Origin: Elusimicrobiales bacterium
GTDB lineage: Bacteria > Elusimicrobiota > Elusimicrobia > Elusimicrobiales > UBA9959
DNA: 64,000 nucleotides
Assembly: GCA_028713125.1 (NCBI GenBank)
Contig: JAQTOU010000009.1
Span: 1-64,000, forward strand
Reading direction: 5' to 3'
Positions 24,302 to 33,157 of the stretch are shown one piece after another (the stretch's first letter is position 1; each line of letters starts with the position of its first letter). The notes under the pieces are model-generated. The model was not told the origin of the DNA. It worked only from the letters and a program-made list of their open reading frames with translations, and searched no databases. Position numbers and translations under genes: made by a program.

Positions 24302-25021
24302 CTATTTCTTCGAGTGAGGGTCCGCTATCTTTGTCAGGATGGCGCAGTCAAGTATCCTGATCGCTTTCGGTTCGCGCTTTATAACGTGGCGCTTTTCCAT
24401 TTCCTGCAGGGTCCGCACTACGGTCTCGAGGGCCAGCCCCGTGATCTCGGCTATCTCCGTGCGTTTCAGCCCGTGTATGGCCGGGGTTGAAGTGTCCTTG
24501 GATTTATAGGAGATGGCGTTGATGAGGGCCCTGGCGACCTTGGAGCGGGCCGATTTGTAGGCCGTATCGTTGAGCCTTGCCTGCATCGCGTGCATCTCCG
24601 TGGCGATCTTGAAGAGGAACAGTTTGTACGTGGCGGGATGCTTGTCCAGGAACTCTTCCAGTTTTTTCTTGCTGACGAAAGAGAGTATCGTCTCTCCCAT
24701 GGTCCTGCCATTGCAGAAATAGTCGTTCCCCGAGAAAAGCGCTATGTGCCCGAAAGTTTCTCCGGGATGCCGTATCCAGGTGATCATCTGCTGGCCCTTG
24801 GCGTCGGTGGAGAAGATCTTGACGCGGCCTTTGCAGACCGTGAACAGACCCTGCGGCTGCTGCGACTGGGAATAGATCTCGTCCTCGTCCTTGAACTTGT
24901 GCGCGAGCCTGAGGCCGTTCCAGGCCTTCTGGCCCTCGGCGTCGAGGTGCACGTAGATGCAATTGGCTTTGAACCGGCATATGCCGCAGTCCGGTGCTTG
25001 TTCTTTTGTGAATCCTTCCAT
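24302..25021 (-). CDS. CRP/FNR-family regulator with N-terminal cysteine cluster
   Basis: A 239-residue transcription factor. The N-terminus has C-x2-C-x5-C at residues 12, 15 and 21, the same spacing as the Fe-S ligands of E. coli FNR. A cyclic-nucleotide-binding-type beta roll (about 35-140) and a winged-helix domain follow, with EIAEITGLALETVVRTLQEME as recognition region. At the place of the fourth FNR ligand a Ser appears, but another Cys lies about 20 residues earlier (YFCNGR), so a cluster is possible but not assured. ATG 25021 is chosen for its strong GGAGGGGG site; the frame opens earlier at 25084 inside the promoter. It likely senses oxygen or NO and may control itself. Confidence 0.88.
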   Translation of the reverse strand: MEGFTKEQAPDCGICRFKANCIYVHLDAEGQKAWNGLRLAHKFKDEDEIYSQSQQPQGLFTVCKGRVKIFSTDAKGQQMITWIRHPGETFGHIALFSGNDYFCNGRTMGETILSFVSKKKLEEFLDKHPATYKLFLFKIATEMHAMQARLNDTAYKSARSKVARALINAISYKSKDTSTPAIHGLKRTEIAEITGLALETVVRTLQEMEKRHVIKREPKAIRILDCAILTKIADPHSKK

Positions 25022-25054
25022 TATTTCCCCCTCCTGCCCTTGCAGGGATATATG

Positions 25055-25084
25055 ATTATACTTCATTTTATTGACCTTTGTCAT
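25055..25084 (-). promoter_or_regulatory. Promoter of the FNR-type gene with an overlapping FNR-like box
   Basis: Leftward promoter ATGACA (25084-25079)-N18-TATAAT (25060-25055). The sequence TTGAC-CTTT-GTCAT at 25071-25084 is a near-perfect FNR/FixK-type palindrome that covers the -35 box. This position fits autorepression by the encoded regulator. Confidence 0.65.
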
Positions 25085-25197
25085 TGCCGCGCCGGGCCTC
25101 CGGGTGGATGCCGCCGGGCGGCAGTCCTCCCCGTGCGGTCATGCGCTATGCGCGCCAAACGGCCATTTGCTAAACTATCAGCGTAAAGACGCACCCC

Positions 25198-26652
25198 ATG
25201 CTTAAAGACCTCAAAGCGCTCGGCAAAGAATCCCTTATCTACGGCCTCTCCACGGTAGGCGCCCGCCTGCTCAATTTCCTCCTGATGCCGTTCTATACCC
25301 ATTACCTGCTCCCCGCGGAGTACGGCGTGGTGGCCACCGTTTTCTCATATATAGCTTTCCTCAATATCCTCTACCAGTACGGCATGGACCAGGCTTATAT
25401 GCGCCACTATGCCGACAGGGAAAAGGCCTTCTCCACCGCCTACTCCTGCGTGCTCGTCACCTCCCTGTTCTTTTCCGCCGTCCTGGCCTGCTGTCCCTCT
25501 TTCTGGGCCGGCCTCGGCGGCATAGGCGCCGGGCACGGCGATCTGGTGCTTTACGCCGCCGCCATACTTTTCCTCGACAGCATAAACGTGCTGCCTTTCG
25601 CGGACCTGCGGATGGCGCATAAGCCGCTCTACTTCGCCGGCGTGCGAATGGCCTCCATAACCCTCAATGTCGTCCTTAATATTTATTTCCTGACCCGGCT
25701 GCATATGGGCATTGAGGGCGTCTTCCTCGCCAACCTTATTTCCTCGCTCTTCTCCGTAGCCGCGGTCCCCAAGCGCTTTACCTTCACTTTCGACAAGGAA
25801 CTTTTCGGCAAGCTCGCCGCTTACTCCCTGCCGCTGCTGCCGGCGGGCCTGGGCGCGATGGCCGTTCAGGTCATAGACCGCCCCATCCTGCTGCGCCTCG
25901 CCGGGGAGTCCGCCGTGGGCATCTACCAGGCCAACTACCGGCTGGGCATCTTCATGGTGCTGATAGTCAGCATGTTCGACCAGGCCTGGCGCCCTTTCTT
26001 CCTGGAGCGCGCCGACAAGCCGGGCGGGCCGGCGGTATTCGCCCGGGTTCTGACTTACTTCACCCTTGCCCTGGTCTGGCTCGGAATGGCGCTTTCCTTC
26101 TTCATCCCGGACCTGGCCCGGATGCAGGTGGCAGGCCGCGCGCTGATACATGAAAGCTATTGGCCGGGCCTGCCGATAATCCCGGTGGTTCTGTTCGCCT
26201 ACCTGGTCAACGGGATCTACGTCAACCTCCTCGCCCCCATTATAATTTCAAAAAAAACCAAGGCGATAATGTACGCCACGCTCGCCGGAGCGCTGGTGAA
26301 CGTCGCGGCCAATTTCGCGCTTATTCCCCGCTTCGGCATTTTCGGCCCGCCCTGGGCCGCCTTCGCCGCCTACTGCGTGATGGCGGCGGTGGTATATTTT
26401 CACGGGCGGAAGTATTTCCCAGTGCCCTATGAATTGAAGCGCCTTGCCACTATAGTCCTCGTCGCCCTGGCGCTCTCCCTCCCGGCGCTGGCCGGCTGGC
26501 TGCACGCGGGGTGGCAGTGGACCGCGTACCGGCTCATCGCCCTTTCCGCCTATCCCGTCGCCCTGCTGGCCCTCGGTTTCTTCCTCCCGGAAGAGAAGCG
26601 GAAAGCCTGCATCATGGTAGGCCGCACCCCGGTCTGCCTGTTCAAGGAATAG
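25198..26652 (+). CDS. Polysaccharide flippase (Wzx/MATE-type)
   Basis: A 484-residue membrane protein with about 12-14 hydrophobic segments, starting with the amphipathic LKDLKALGKESLIYGLSTVGARLLNF stretch (shortened here as LKDLKALGKESLIYG) typical of the polysaccharide-export family. Such proteins flip lipid-linked oligosaccharides across the inner membrane for O-antigen, capsule or other glycans. An O-antigen-ligase-type gene occurs at 44099-45598, but no wzy or glycosyltransferase cluster is adjacent. The gene stands alone, divergent from the FNR-type gene, and is followed 62 bases later by a secreted protease gene. No clear ribosome site precedes ATG 25198. Confidence 0.88.
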   Translation: MLKDLKALGKESLIYGLSTVGARLLNFLLMPFYTHYLLPAEYGVVATVFSYIAFLNILYQYGMDQAYMRHYADREKAFSTAYSCVLVTSLFFSAVLACCPSFWAGLGGIGAGHGDLVLYAAAILFLDSINVLPFADLRMAHKPLYFAGVRMASITLNVVLNIYFLTRLHMGIEGVFLANLISSLFSVAAVPKRFTFTFDKELFGKLAAYSLPLLPAGLGAMAVQVIDRPILLRLAGESAVGIYQANYRLGIFMVLIVSMFDQAWRPFFLERADKPGGPAVFARVLTYFTLALVWLGMALSFFIPDLARMQVAGRALIHESYWPGLPIIPVVLFAYLVNGIYVNLLAPIIISKKTKAIMYATLAGALVNVAANFALIPRFGIFGPPWAAFAAYCVMAAVVYFHGRKYFPVPYELKRLATIVLVALALSLPALAGWLHAGWQWTAYRLIALSAYPVALLALGFFLPEEKRKACIMVGRTPVCLFKE

Positions 26653-26705
26653 GGCCCAGCTCCCGCCTGGGCCTTTGGACACTCCCGCCCTCCGGCGGCA
26701 GCCCG

Positions 26706-26711
26706 TATAAT
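26706..26711 (+). promoter_or_regulatory. -10 box TATAAT just before the protease start
   Basis: TATAAT ends three bases before ATG 26715 and six before ATG 26718. The six-base spacing to the second ATG is the same as for two other genes in the window and points to a leaderless mRNA beginning at 26718. No good -35 lies 16-18 bases upstream. Confidence 0.45.
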
Positions 26712-26714
26712 CTA

Positions 26715-28022
26715 ATGATGTATTTTAAAAGATCCACGCGTCTCGCCTCCGCCTTTTTCTGCGCGGCCCTTTCCTCGCCGGTTTTCTCCGCCGGGTTCAG
26801 CCCTGACCTCGGGCCCCTGCCGGAGCTTCCTGCCCTGCCGGCCGCCCGCCCCGCCGCGCTCCGCGACTGGACCGTGATGTATTTCGTCAACGGAAAGAAC
26901 AATTTGGAAGCCTACGCGATGATAGATATGAACCAGATGGAACTGGCCGGCAGCACGGACAGGGTAGCCATAACGGCGGAGCTGGGCCGCATGAACGGGC
27001 AGCCTGACGGGGACGACCACACAGAGGCGAACTGGACCGGCGCGCGCCGCTACCTGGTAAAGAAGGACGCGGACACTTCCAGGATAGCTTCCCCTGTACT
27101 GCAGAACCTCGGCAAGACTGACATGGGCTCCTGGAGGGAGCTGGTTTCCTTCATTAACTGGAGCAAGGCTAATTTCCCCGCCCGCCGCTACGCGCTGGTC
27201 CTCTGGGACCACGGCAACGGCTGGAAGGCCGTGGACCCCGCCAACTCCGTCCATTTCAACGATAAAGGCTTTTCTCTCGACGAGGAGACCGGGAACGAGA
27301 TCTCTACGCCGCAGATCGCGCTGGCCCTAAGGGCCGCCGGCGGCGTGAATTTCCTGATGCTGGACGGCTGCAATATGGCCATGGCCTCGGTCGCCTACGA
27401 AGTGAAGGACCTGGCCGAGACTTTTACCGCTTCCGAAGAGTCTGAGCCGGGCATGATCGTGCGCTACGCCCAGTTCCTGGGCCTGCTCAACGCGAAGCCC
27501 TCCATGGGCGCGGCCGAGTTCGCCGTCAATACCGTGCGCACTTACAGGGACTATTTCGTTTTAGCGGGCGGCGACAGCGAGGGGACCCCGGCGACGCAGT
27601 CGGCGCTGCGCCTTGCAAAGCTGGTCCCGTTCCGGACCAGGCTGGACGCCTGGGCCGCGGCCGCAATGAAAGCGGAGCCGGAGGCCCTTAAGCAGGCCAA
27701 GAAGAAAGCCAAGATCTTCGGCGAGGACCCGGAGTACAAGGACCTTTATGATTTTGTGGAGCTTACAGGGGCAGCGACCGCCGACGCTAACCTTAAGGCG
27801 CTGGGGCAGGAAGTTCTGCGCTTCATGAAGTCGGAGCTGGTCCTGGAGAACTGGTCCGAGGACGCCGTAAGCCACGGCCTTTCAATTTACGTGCCGGATG
27901 TGTACGACCCGCTTTACGACGGGCTGGCCTGGTCCCGCGAGGGCGCCTGGGACGACTTCGCCAGGTTCATGGCGAAGAATTACGGCGACCCCGCCGCGGT
28001 CAAACCCCACAAACATAAATAA
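26715..28022 (+). CDS. Clostripain-family (C11) cysteine protease, secreted
   Basis: A 435-residue protein with an N-terminal signal peptide (about 1-27, ending near FSAGF). The C11/gingipain-like caspase fold is recognised by DWTVMYFVNGKNNLE, the catalytic His H166 in LWDHGNGW, and the catalytic Cys C219 in MLDGCNMA. These proteases cut after Arg or Lys and often mature autocatalytically. It probably acts in the periplasm or outside. ATG 26715 and ATG 26718 are adjacent starts; the promoter spacing favours the second. The frame is open upstream to 26511, but that part lies inside the flippase gene. The protein ends in a His/Lys-rich tail. Confidence 0.9.
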   Translation: MMYFKRSTRLASAFFCAALSSPVFSAGFSPDLGPLPELPALPAARPAALRDWTVMYFVNGKNNLEAYAMIDMNQMELAGSTDRVAITAELGRMNGQPDGDDHTEANWTGARRYLVKKDADTSRIASPVLQNLGKTDMGSWRELVSFINWSKANFPARRYALVLWDHGNGWKAVDPANSVHFNDKGFSLDEETGNEISTPQIALALRAAGGVNFLMLDGCNMAMASVAYEVKDLAETFTASEESEPGMIVRYAQFLGLLNAKPSMGAAEFAVNTVRTYRDYFVLAGGDSEGTPATQSALRLAKLVPFRTRLDAWAAAAMKAEPEALKQAKKKAKIFGEDPEYKDLYDFVELTGAATADANLKALGQEVLRFMKSELVLENWSEDAVSHGLSIYVPDVYDPLYDGLAWSREGAWDDFARFMAKNYGDPAAVKPHKHK

Positions 28023-28024
28023 GT

Positions 28025-28780
28025 TTATTTTTCCTGCTGCAGCTTTCCGAAAGCGCTGACGCCGAAGACGGTCGTGGCCAGGCAGAAAACGGCTATCGCC
28101 CCCAGGTCGGCCCAGATAGAAAAAGCGCCCTGGCCGAGCATGATGATGCGCAGCAGGTCCACGCAGTAGGTGACCGGGTCGAAAAGGCTGATAATCTTTA
28201 TGTAATGCGCGGCCGTGCCAAGATCGAACAGCGCGCCGCTGAAAAAGAAAAGCGGCCAGGTCAGGAAGCTCATAACCAGCCCGAAACCCTCCATCGATTT
28301 CATCTTCGCGCCTATCGTGAGCCCGACATTGGTTATCATGTAGGAAATAGGGAAGGCCGCCGCCAGGGAAAGCAGTATCTTTACCGGATCCAGCGGCAGG
28401 ATGAAGAGCGCCCCTATAATGACCAGGAGAAGCGTCTCGACGATAGCCCCGAGCATCCCCCCCAGCGACTTCCCGACGAAAAGCGTGGTCCGCGAGATCG
28501 GCGCGGCCAGGACTTCTTTCAGGAAATCCAGGCGCTTGTCCCAGATGATGTACAGCCCGTAGGTTATCGAGGTGAAAAGTATGGTCATCGCCACGATGCC
28601 GGGGAAGATGAACTGCTGGTAGGTATAGCCCGCCACGGGGCTGGTCCCCGAGGCCATGCCCTTGCCCATCACGAAAAGGAACAGGAGCGGCGAGATAAGG
28701 ATGGAGATGATCCTCTCTTTCTCGCGGAAGAAGATCTTGGCTTCGCGGAAGAGGAGGGCGTAGACGGCGTTGATGTTCAT
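28025..28780 (-). CDS. ABC-2 type transporter permease
   Basis: A 251-residue membrane protein with six hydrophobic segments in the ABC-2 pattern, beginning with AVYALLFREAKIFFREKERI and the first helix SILISPLLFLFVMG. It is the membrane half of an exporter in the DrrB/NodJ group; the substrate could be a drug, lipid or polysaccharide. It overlaps the upstream ATPase gene by ATGA (28777-28780), so the two subunits are translationally coupled. It converges with the C11 protease gene, leaving just two bases between the stops. Confidence 0.92.
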   Translation of the reverse strand: MNINAVYALLFREAKIFFREKERIISILISPLLFLFVMGKGMASGTSPVAGYTYQQFIFPGIVAMTILFTSITYGLYIIWDKRLDFLKEVLAAPISRTTLFVGKSLGGMLGAIVETLLLVIIGALFILPLDPVKILLSLAAAFPISYMITNVGLTIGAKMKSMEGFGLVMSFLTWPLFFFSGALFDLGTAAHYIKIISLFDPVTYCVDLLRIIMLGQGAFSIWADLGAIAVFCLATTVFGVSAFGKLQQEK

Positions 28781-29751
28781 TTCCTCGCGCTCCTGTTGAC
28801 CGCGATCCGCTCGAAGATGCTTTCGGCGTGCTCGTCGGCGTCCTCCGAGATCTGCTGCCCCGCGAACTTGAGGAAGACGTCGTCCAGCGTTACCCGGCGC
28901 ACCTCTACTTCCTCTATCTTTCCCCCCGCGTTGAGCAAAGCCTGCAAATTGGCGCCTGAATTCACGAGGCCTATCTTATACCGGCCGTTCTCCCGTTCCA
29001 CGCTGTTCACGAAGGGGAGCGCTTTCAGCGCCGCCTCGTCTATCTCCCCCTTCAGAAAGACCAGGTCCTGGCCCACTTTTTTCTTGAGCGCGGCCGGGGT
29101 GTCCAGCTCTATTATCTTTCCCTGGTTGATTATGCCTATGCGGTCGGCCAGGCTGTCGGCCTCTTCCATATAATGCGTGGTCAGGATGATGGTCGTATTG
29201 TGGGTCTCTTTCAGTTCGCGGATATGGCTCCAGACGGCTTTGCGGCTGGAAGGGTCCAGGCCAAGGGTAGGCTCGTCGAGGAAAAGTATCTTCGGGCCGT
29301 GGATCAGGCCGCGGGCTATTTCAAGGCGGCGGCGCATCCCGCCGGAGAAAGTTTTCACGAAACTGCCGGCTCTTTCAGTCAGGCTTACGAGGGCGAGCAT
29401 CTTGTCTATCTTCGGGTTGATCTCATGGCGCGGCATGCCGTAGAGCATAGAGTGCAGGTAAAGGTTCTCGCGCGCGGTAAGGAGGTCGTCCACGCTGGGC
29501 TCCTGGAAGACTATCCCTATGTTCTTCCTCACCTCGAGCGAGTGCGTGTTTATATCGTGCCCGGCCACCAGCGCGGTTCCGGAGGTGGGGCTCACCAGGG
29601 TGGCCAGCATGCTTATCAGCGTGGTTTTGCCTGCGCCGTTGGGGCCCAGCAGGCCGAAGACCTCGCCCTCGGGTATTTCCAGCGACACGCCGTTCACGGC
29701 GGTAACTTCTGAATAGCGCTTTACAAGGTTTTCTGTTTTGATCGCGGCCAT
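28777..29751 (-). CDS. ABC transporter ATP-binding protein (DrrA-like)
   Basis: A 324-residue ATPase with Walker A GPNGAGKTT (about 36-44), signature FSGGMRRRLEIARG (about 135-148), Walker B ILFLDEPTLGLD and the switch His in TTHYMEEA. A C-terminal extension (about 220-324) resembles that of DrrA-type exporters. It drives the ABC-2 permease encoded downstream with a 4-base overlap. No accessory membrane-fusion protein is adjacent. The upstream region holds the terminator of the neighbouring barrel gene, so the pair likely has its own promoter in the 25 bases left, or depends on read-through. Confidence 0.94.
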   Translation of the reverse strand: MAAIKTENLVKRYSEVTAVNGVSLEIPEGEVFGLLGPNGAGKTTLISMLATLVSPTSGTALVAGHDINTHSLEVRKNIGIVFQEPSVDDLLTARENLYLHSMLYGMPRHEINPKIDKMLALVSLTERAGSFVKTFSGGMRRRLEIARGLIHGPKILFLDEPTLGLDPSSRKAVWSHIRELKETHNTTIILTTHYMEEADSLADRIGIINQGKIIELDTPAALKKKVGQDLVFLKGEIDEAALKALPFVNSVERENGRYKIGLVNSGANLQALLNAGGKIEEVEVRRVTLDDVFLKFAGQQISEDADEHAESIFERIAVNRSARK

Positions 29752-29776
29752 AGGTAAATTCTAGCAAAAACAAAAA

Positions 29777-29803
29777 CGATCCCCGCCTTTCGGGCGGGGA
29801 TCG
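29777..29803. terminator. Intrinsic terminator after the TraF-like barrel gene
   Basis: An 11-base perfect stem (CGATCCCCGCC and its complement) with a 5-base loop. Read leftward it is followed by a T-rich run, so it ends transcription from the gene at 29825-31369. The T run on the other side is shorter. Confidence 0.85.
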
Positions 29804-29824
29804 CTTTTGCCGCGGCTCGCGCTT

Positions 29825-31369
29825 CTAGAACAGCAGGCCGAAGCTTGCGGCGACGCCGAGCTTGGTCGGTATGTCCTTGTCGTCAAGCTTGGTCCTTTCG
29901 CTGCTGACCACGCCCGAGACGTCGAAGTGCATGAACAGCAGGTTCAGGCCGGTGCCCACGGTGTAGGCCATCTTCGAATCCTTCTCGGCGATATTGCTCA
30001 TGATGCCGGCGCGGAGCGGGATATTGAAGGCCTTGCGGTTCACCAGGTTTATCTCGGTGCCCAGGCAGAGCTGGCGTGAATCGAAGCCCCTCACCGGGGT
30101 TTTGTTCTTGGTCACGTCCATGTCCATGGCCAGGGTCCAGAACTTCGCAGGGTTGAGGGCGAAGCCCAGGCGGACCTGGCGGTCCAGGTCATAGTTCCCG
30201 CCGCCGTTGACCTTGAACGAGGGGCTGTTGATATTGCGTATCACAAGTCCCATCCTGGGGCTGAGCGGGGCGTTGGGGTACTTGGCCCTGACATTCCAGA
30301 GGAAGCCCAGGTCGGCGGCCGGCTGCCAGCTTGATTTCATATCCGACATCTTGAAAGCGTCCTGGGTGTCGGACTCCGAGAGGAAGCGGAAGGACGTTAC
30401 GGCGGTCCTGCCGTTTATGGCTTTAAGGTTGGCGCCGAAGGAAAGGCCCTGGAGCCAGTTATCCTTGTACCAGGCGTAACCGGCGGCTACTTCCATGAAG
30501 GAAGCCCCGACTACGGTCAGGTTGGAGTTATTGTTGGTGTAGGCGGCGCCCGAGCTGGCCGACGCGATCATGGGCGCGACGGTAGGGGCGTACTGGGCCA
30601 TCTGATTGGCCGCTTCCGTTATCTGCGCCGGGGTCTGTCCCGAAGCCAGGGCCTGGTTATACAAGGCGTTGGCGAGCGTGGTGGCATTAGTAATGCCTCC
30701 GTTCTGCCCGGTTAGACAGCCGCCCGTAGTGCAGATAAGGGCTTCCAGGTTAGCATAGCCGATGGTCGTGATGGCGCCCGCGATAGTGTCGCGAGTAGCG
30801 ATATCAGAAGGAGCTGTAACGACTGCGGAGCCCATGTTGATGCCAGATACCCCGGCCCCGCCGCTGGCCAGCCCTATATTGGTGGTGTCTATGAACGGGT
30901 TCAGACCCACTGAAGTGTAGTTATTCACGGATAGCGCCACTTTCGAGAACTTGAAGTTGGCGCCGCCGGCTACCTGGAAAAGAGCGCCCTTCCCGGGTTT
31001 GTTCATGTCGCTCATCAGCGTAATAGTCTTTGCGAAAGCGGCCATCTGTTGCGCGTCCATAGCGCTGCCGCCTCTCTGGTCGGCCTGCGTGCCTTTGAAC
31101 GTATTGGCCATGTCGCCTATTTCGCTTGCGTTCTTTATTATATTCCCGGTGAATTCGGCGGTTATGCCGACCGGGATCTCCATGCCTGAAACATTGGCGC
31201 TGCTCTTTACGAGGCCGGCCGGGTTCCAGTATTGGGCTATCGGGCCCTGGGCTACGGCCACGAAAGCGCCGCCCATACCCATGGGGCGGGTTCCGAGCAC
31301 CTGCCACTGTTCGGCGAACAGCGAAGCGGGCATTGCCGCGCAAGCTATAAGGATAAGTAATTTTTTCAT
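29825..31369 (-). CDS. TraF/PorV-like outer-membrane barrel protein
   Basis: A 514-residue secreted protein with a clear signal peptide (1-19, ending SLFAEQ). After it comes RPMGMGGAFVAVAQGPIAQYWNPAGL, cited here only as the pattern G-MGGAFVA and YWNPAGL, which is the hallmark start of TraF-like/UPF0164 barrel proteins. Beta-strand-rich sequence covers the rest, ending in an aromatic residue (GLLF) as outer-membrane proteins do. An insertion rich in Gly, Asn, Thr and Ala (about 190-280) probably forms a large loop. A GGGAGG site precedes ATG 31369. Function within the family is uncertain; lipid or small-molecule transport is possible. Confidence 0.82.
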   Translation of the reverse strand: MKKLLILIACAAMPASLFAEQWQVLGTRPMGMGGAFVAVAQGPIAQYWNPAGLVKSSANVSGMEIPVGITAEFTGNIIKNASEIGDMANTFKGTQADQRGGSAMDAQQMAAFAKTITLMSDMNKPGKGALFQVAGGANFKFSKVALSVNNYTSVGLNPFIDTTNIGLASGGAGVSGINMGSAVVTAPSDIATRDTIAGAITTIGYANLEALICTTGGCLTGQNGGITNATTLANALYNQALASGQTPAQITEAANQMAQYAPTVAPMIASASSGAAYTNNNSNLTVVGASFMEVAAGYAWYKDNWLQGLSFGANLKAINGRTAVTSFRFLSESDTQDAFKMSDMKSSWQPAADLGFLWNVRAKYPNAPLSPRMGLVIRNINSPSFKVNGGGNYDLDRQVRLGFALNPAKFWTLAMDMDVTKNKTPVRGFDSRQLCLGTEINLVNRKAFNIPLRAGIMSNIAEKDSKMAYTVGTGLNLLFMHFDVSGVVSSERTKLDDKDIPTKLGVAASFGLLF

Positions 31370-31401
31370 ATGCCTCCCTTTAGTAAGTACTTCGATATTC
31401 T

Positions 31402-31428
31402 AGTATATGGCGGCAGATTTACGCCATA
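31402..31428 (-). promoter_or_regulatory. Promoter of the barrel gene with an inverted repeat in the spacer
   Basis: Leftward -10 TATACT (31407-31402) lies directly beside an inverted repeat ATGGCG (31407-31412) / CGCCAT (31422-31427), extended by a TA pair. The repeat sits where RNA polymerase would bind the spacer, so it is a candidate operator. No clear -35 was found. Confidence 0.4.
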
Positions 31429-31473
31429 GTATTTACGTCACACTTGCGAAAAGTCACAAGTATCCTAAATCAC

Positions 31474-32340
31474 TCAAATATTATTTTTGAAAAATTCGGT
31501 AAGGCGCCGCTCGTATTCTTTGCCGGCGCGGCCCCAGTTCTCGCCGTGCCCCGCCCCCTTTACTATCCACAGCTCGGCGGAAGGGTACTCGGCTTTTATT
31601 GCCAGCGAATTCGAGGGAGGAACCTGCAGGTCCGCGTCGCCATGCACCAGAAGCACCGGCCTGATGAAGGCCGCCGCGTTATCTATCGGGTTTACAGAAT
31701 TGATATTAATTCCCAGGAGGACAAAGTTCCAGACCTTCATCAGCGCAAGCAGCGGTTTGCGCCAGGGCCCCCAGGGCAGGAAGATATGGTCGAGCTCCGG
31801 GGCCAGCCTGGCGAAGGGCGAGTCCAGCGCCCTGGCCTTTATCGCCGGATTGCGGGAAAGAAGCGCGGTGGCTCCGCCGAGGGAAAAACCGAACAGGCCC
31901 ACCCCGTCCTTGAAGCCCCTGTCTTCCAGGAATTTAACCGCGGCGTCTATGTCCCGGACTTCCCTGGCGCCGCCTGTGGAAAAGAAGCCCCCGCTCCGGC
32001 CGGTGGCCCTGAAGTCGAAGTAAAGCAGATTGAACTCCCGGGCCAGGAAGACCGTTATCCCCAGGATGTCGCCTTTATCCATGGGGTAGCCGTGGCAGAG
32101 TATGACGGTTTTCTTAGAGGTCTTGTGGGGGATGAACCAGGCGTCCAGCTTTATGCCGTCCGCGGTGGTCAGTTCGACCTGTTCCGCCGGCAGCCTGAAA
32201 CTTTCCGGGCGGGAGGCGCTGACCGTCCTTTTCGGATGCACGTACATCCAGAAGACTATAAAGGAAAGGACGGCGCTTATCAGCGCCGAGTAGAAAAGAA
32301 GGCGCCACAGGATCTTGAAGGCCAGCGAGTCCGCTACCAC
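31474..32340 (-). CDS. Alpha/beta hydrolase, membrane-anchored
   Basis: A 288-residue protein starting at GTG 32340. One hydrophobic anchor (about 10-30) is followed by an alpha/beta hydrolase domain with the nucleophile Ser in GFSLGGA, the oxyanion-type LCHGYPM, an acid in LLVHGDADLQVP, and the catalytic His in KGAGHGEN. It resembles the BEM46/YfhR type of serine hydrolases; substrate unknown. It overlaps the preceding CoA-binding gene by 7 bases and is the last gene of a leftward run that starts with surE. The signal-anchor topology would place the hydrolase domain in the periplasm. Confidence 0.87.
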   Translation of the reverse strand: MVADSLAFKILWRLLFYSALISAVLSFIVFWMYVHPKRTVSASRPESFRLPAEQVELTTADGIKLDAWFIPHKTSKKTVILCHGYPMDKGDILGITVFLAREFNLLYFDFRATGRSGGFFSTGGAREVRDIDAAVKFLEDRGFKDGVGLFGFSLGGATALLSRNPAIKARALDSPFARLAPELDHIFLPWGPWRKPLLALMKVWNFVLLGININSVNPIDNAAAFIRPVLLVHGDADLQVPPSNSLAIKAEYPSAELWIVKGAGHGENWGRAGKEYERRLTEFFKNNI

Positions 32341-32705
32341 AGGCCTTTTACCGCCATGAAGCAGGCCGAGACGGTCTTTATCCCGTAGGTCTTGGCTTTC
32401 TCGAGCGCGGCGCCCGATTCGGAGCCGGGCTGCATCCAGATGTTCTTTATCCCGAGCTTATTGCATTCCTCCACCAGCTTCAGGGTGGCGTCGGGCGGGA
32501 CCACGGTTATCACCAGGTCCGGCTTCTTCTCCATCTCCGTCAGGCTTCTGTAAAGATTGTTCCCGAGGACAAAGCCGCCCTTCGGGTTAACCCCCATGAC
32601 CGGGTAGCCGAAGCGGAGCAGGTCCCTGAAGATCCTGTGCCCGTACTTCGACGCGTCTTCCGAGACTCCTACCACCGCGATAAGTTTATATTCTTTAGGG
32701 TTCAT
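32334..32705 (-). CDS. CoA-binding domain protein
   Basis: A 123-residue Rossmann-fold protein of the YccU-like CoA-binding family. Features are IAVVGVSEDASKYGHRI, the PVMGVNPKGG segment, a TVVPPDATLKLVEEC segment, and IKNIWMQPGSES. ATG 32705 is chosen because it overlaps the previous gene by ATGA, and because the family begins right before this Rossmann strand; the frame is open to 32741. Family members bind CoA or its derivatives, but their role is not defined. It sits between a 4-TM protein and the alpha/beta hydrolase in a tight operon. Confidence 0.88.
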   Translation of the reverse strand: MNPKEYKLIAVVGVSEDASKYGHRIFRDLLRFGYPVMGVNPKGGFVLGNNLYRSLTEMEKKPDLVITVVPPDATLKLVEECNKLGIKNIWMQPGSESGAALEKAKTYGIKTVSACFMAVKGLW

Positions 32706-33157
32706 AATTGTCCAAAGTCTCCCCGTATTCTTTCTTCCCATTGCGCGAGGCGCGGGAAATTGTAGATCTCGAGCGCGAGCGCAAAAACTATAAGCAGGTA
32801 AAAGTCGGCGCGGCCGCCGGTCAGCAGGAAGATCAGCAGGCCCGCCACGGCGGGAACTTCGCAGAGCGCGGCGCGTACTATGGCTAAAGTCGTAAGGGCC
32901 TTTATGGTTTCCTCCGGCGTGCCCTTTTTCCCCCCAAGCTTAAGGCCCGCCATTTTCAGAACGGCCAGTCCGGATAAAGCGAGGAAGTAAAGAGCGTATT
33001 TAGCGCCGCCGGCGTCGGCGGCCTGCAGCGGGGGCTTGTACCCGGTCTTGTTCAGCAGCTCAACTATCACGGTGTAAAAAAATATCCCCCCGATTATCCC
33101 CGCGGCGGCGATCGCCGCGGCCTGGTAGGATCTTTTCAGCTTTTCCCGGTCCATCAC
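32702..33157 (-). CDS. Four-TM membrane protein, unknown
   Basis: A 151-residue protein with four predicted hydrophobic segments (about 13-36, 50-66, 88-110 and 117-135) and short charged termini. I do not recognise the family. Its start overlaps the end of the metallopeptidase gene by ATGA (33154-33157), and its end overlaps the CoA-binding gene by ATGA, so it is clearly part of the operon. No conserved catalytic motif is seen. Confidence 0.75.
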   Translation of the reverse strand: MMDREKLKRSYQAAAIAAAGIIGGIFFYTVIVELLNKTGYKPPLQAADAGGAKYALYFLALSGLAVLKMAGLKLGGKKGTPEETIKALTTLAIVRAALCEVPAVAGLLIFLLTGGRADFYLLIVFALALEIYNFPRLAQWEERIRGDFGQL

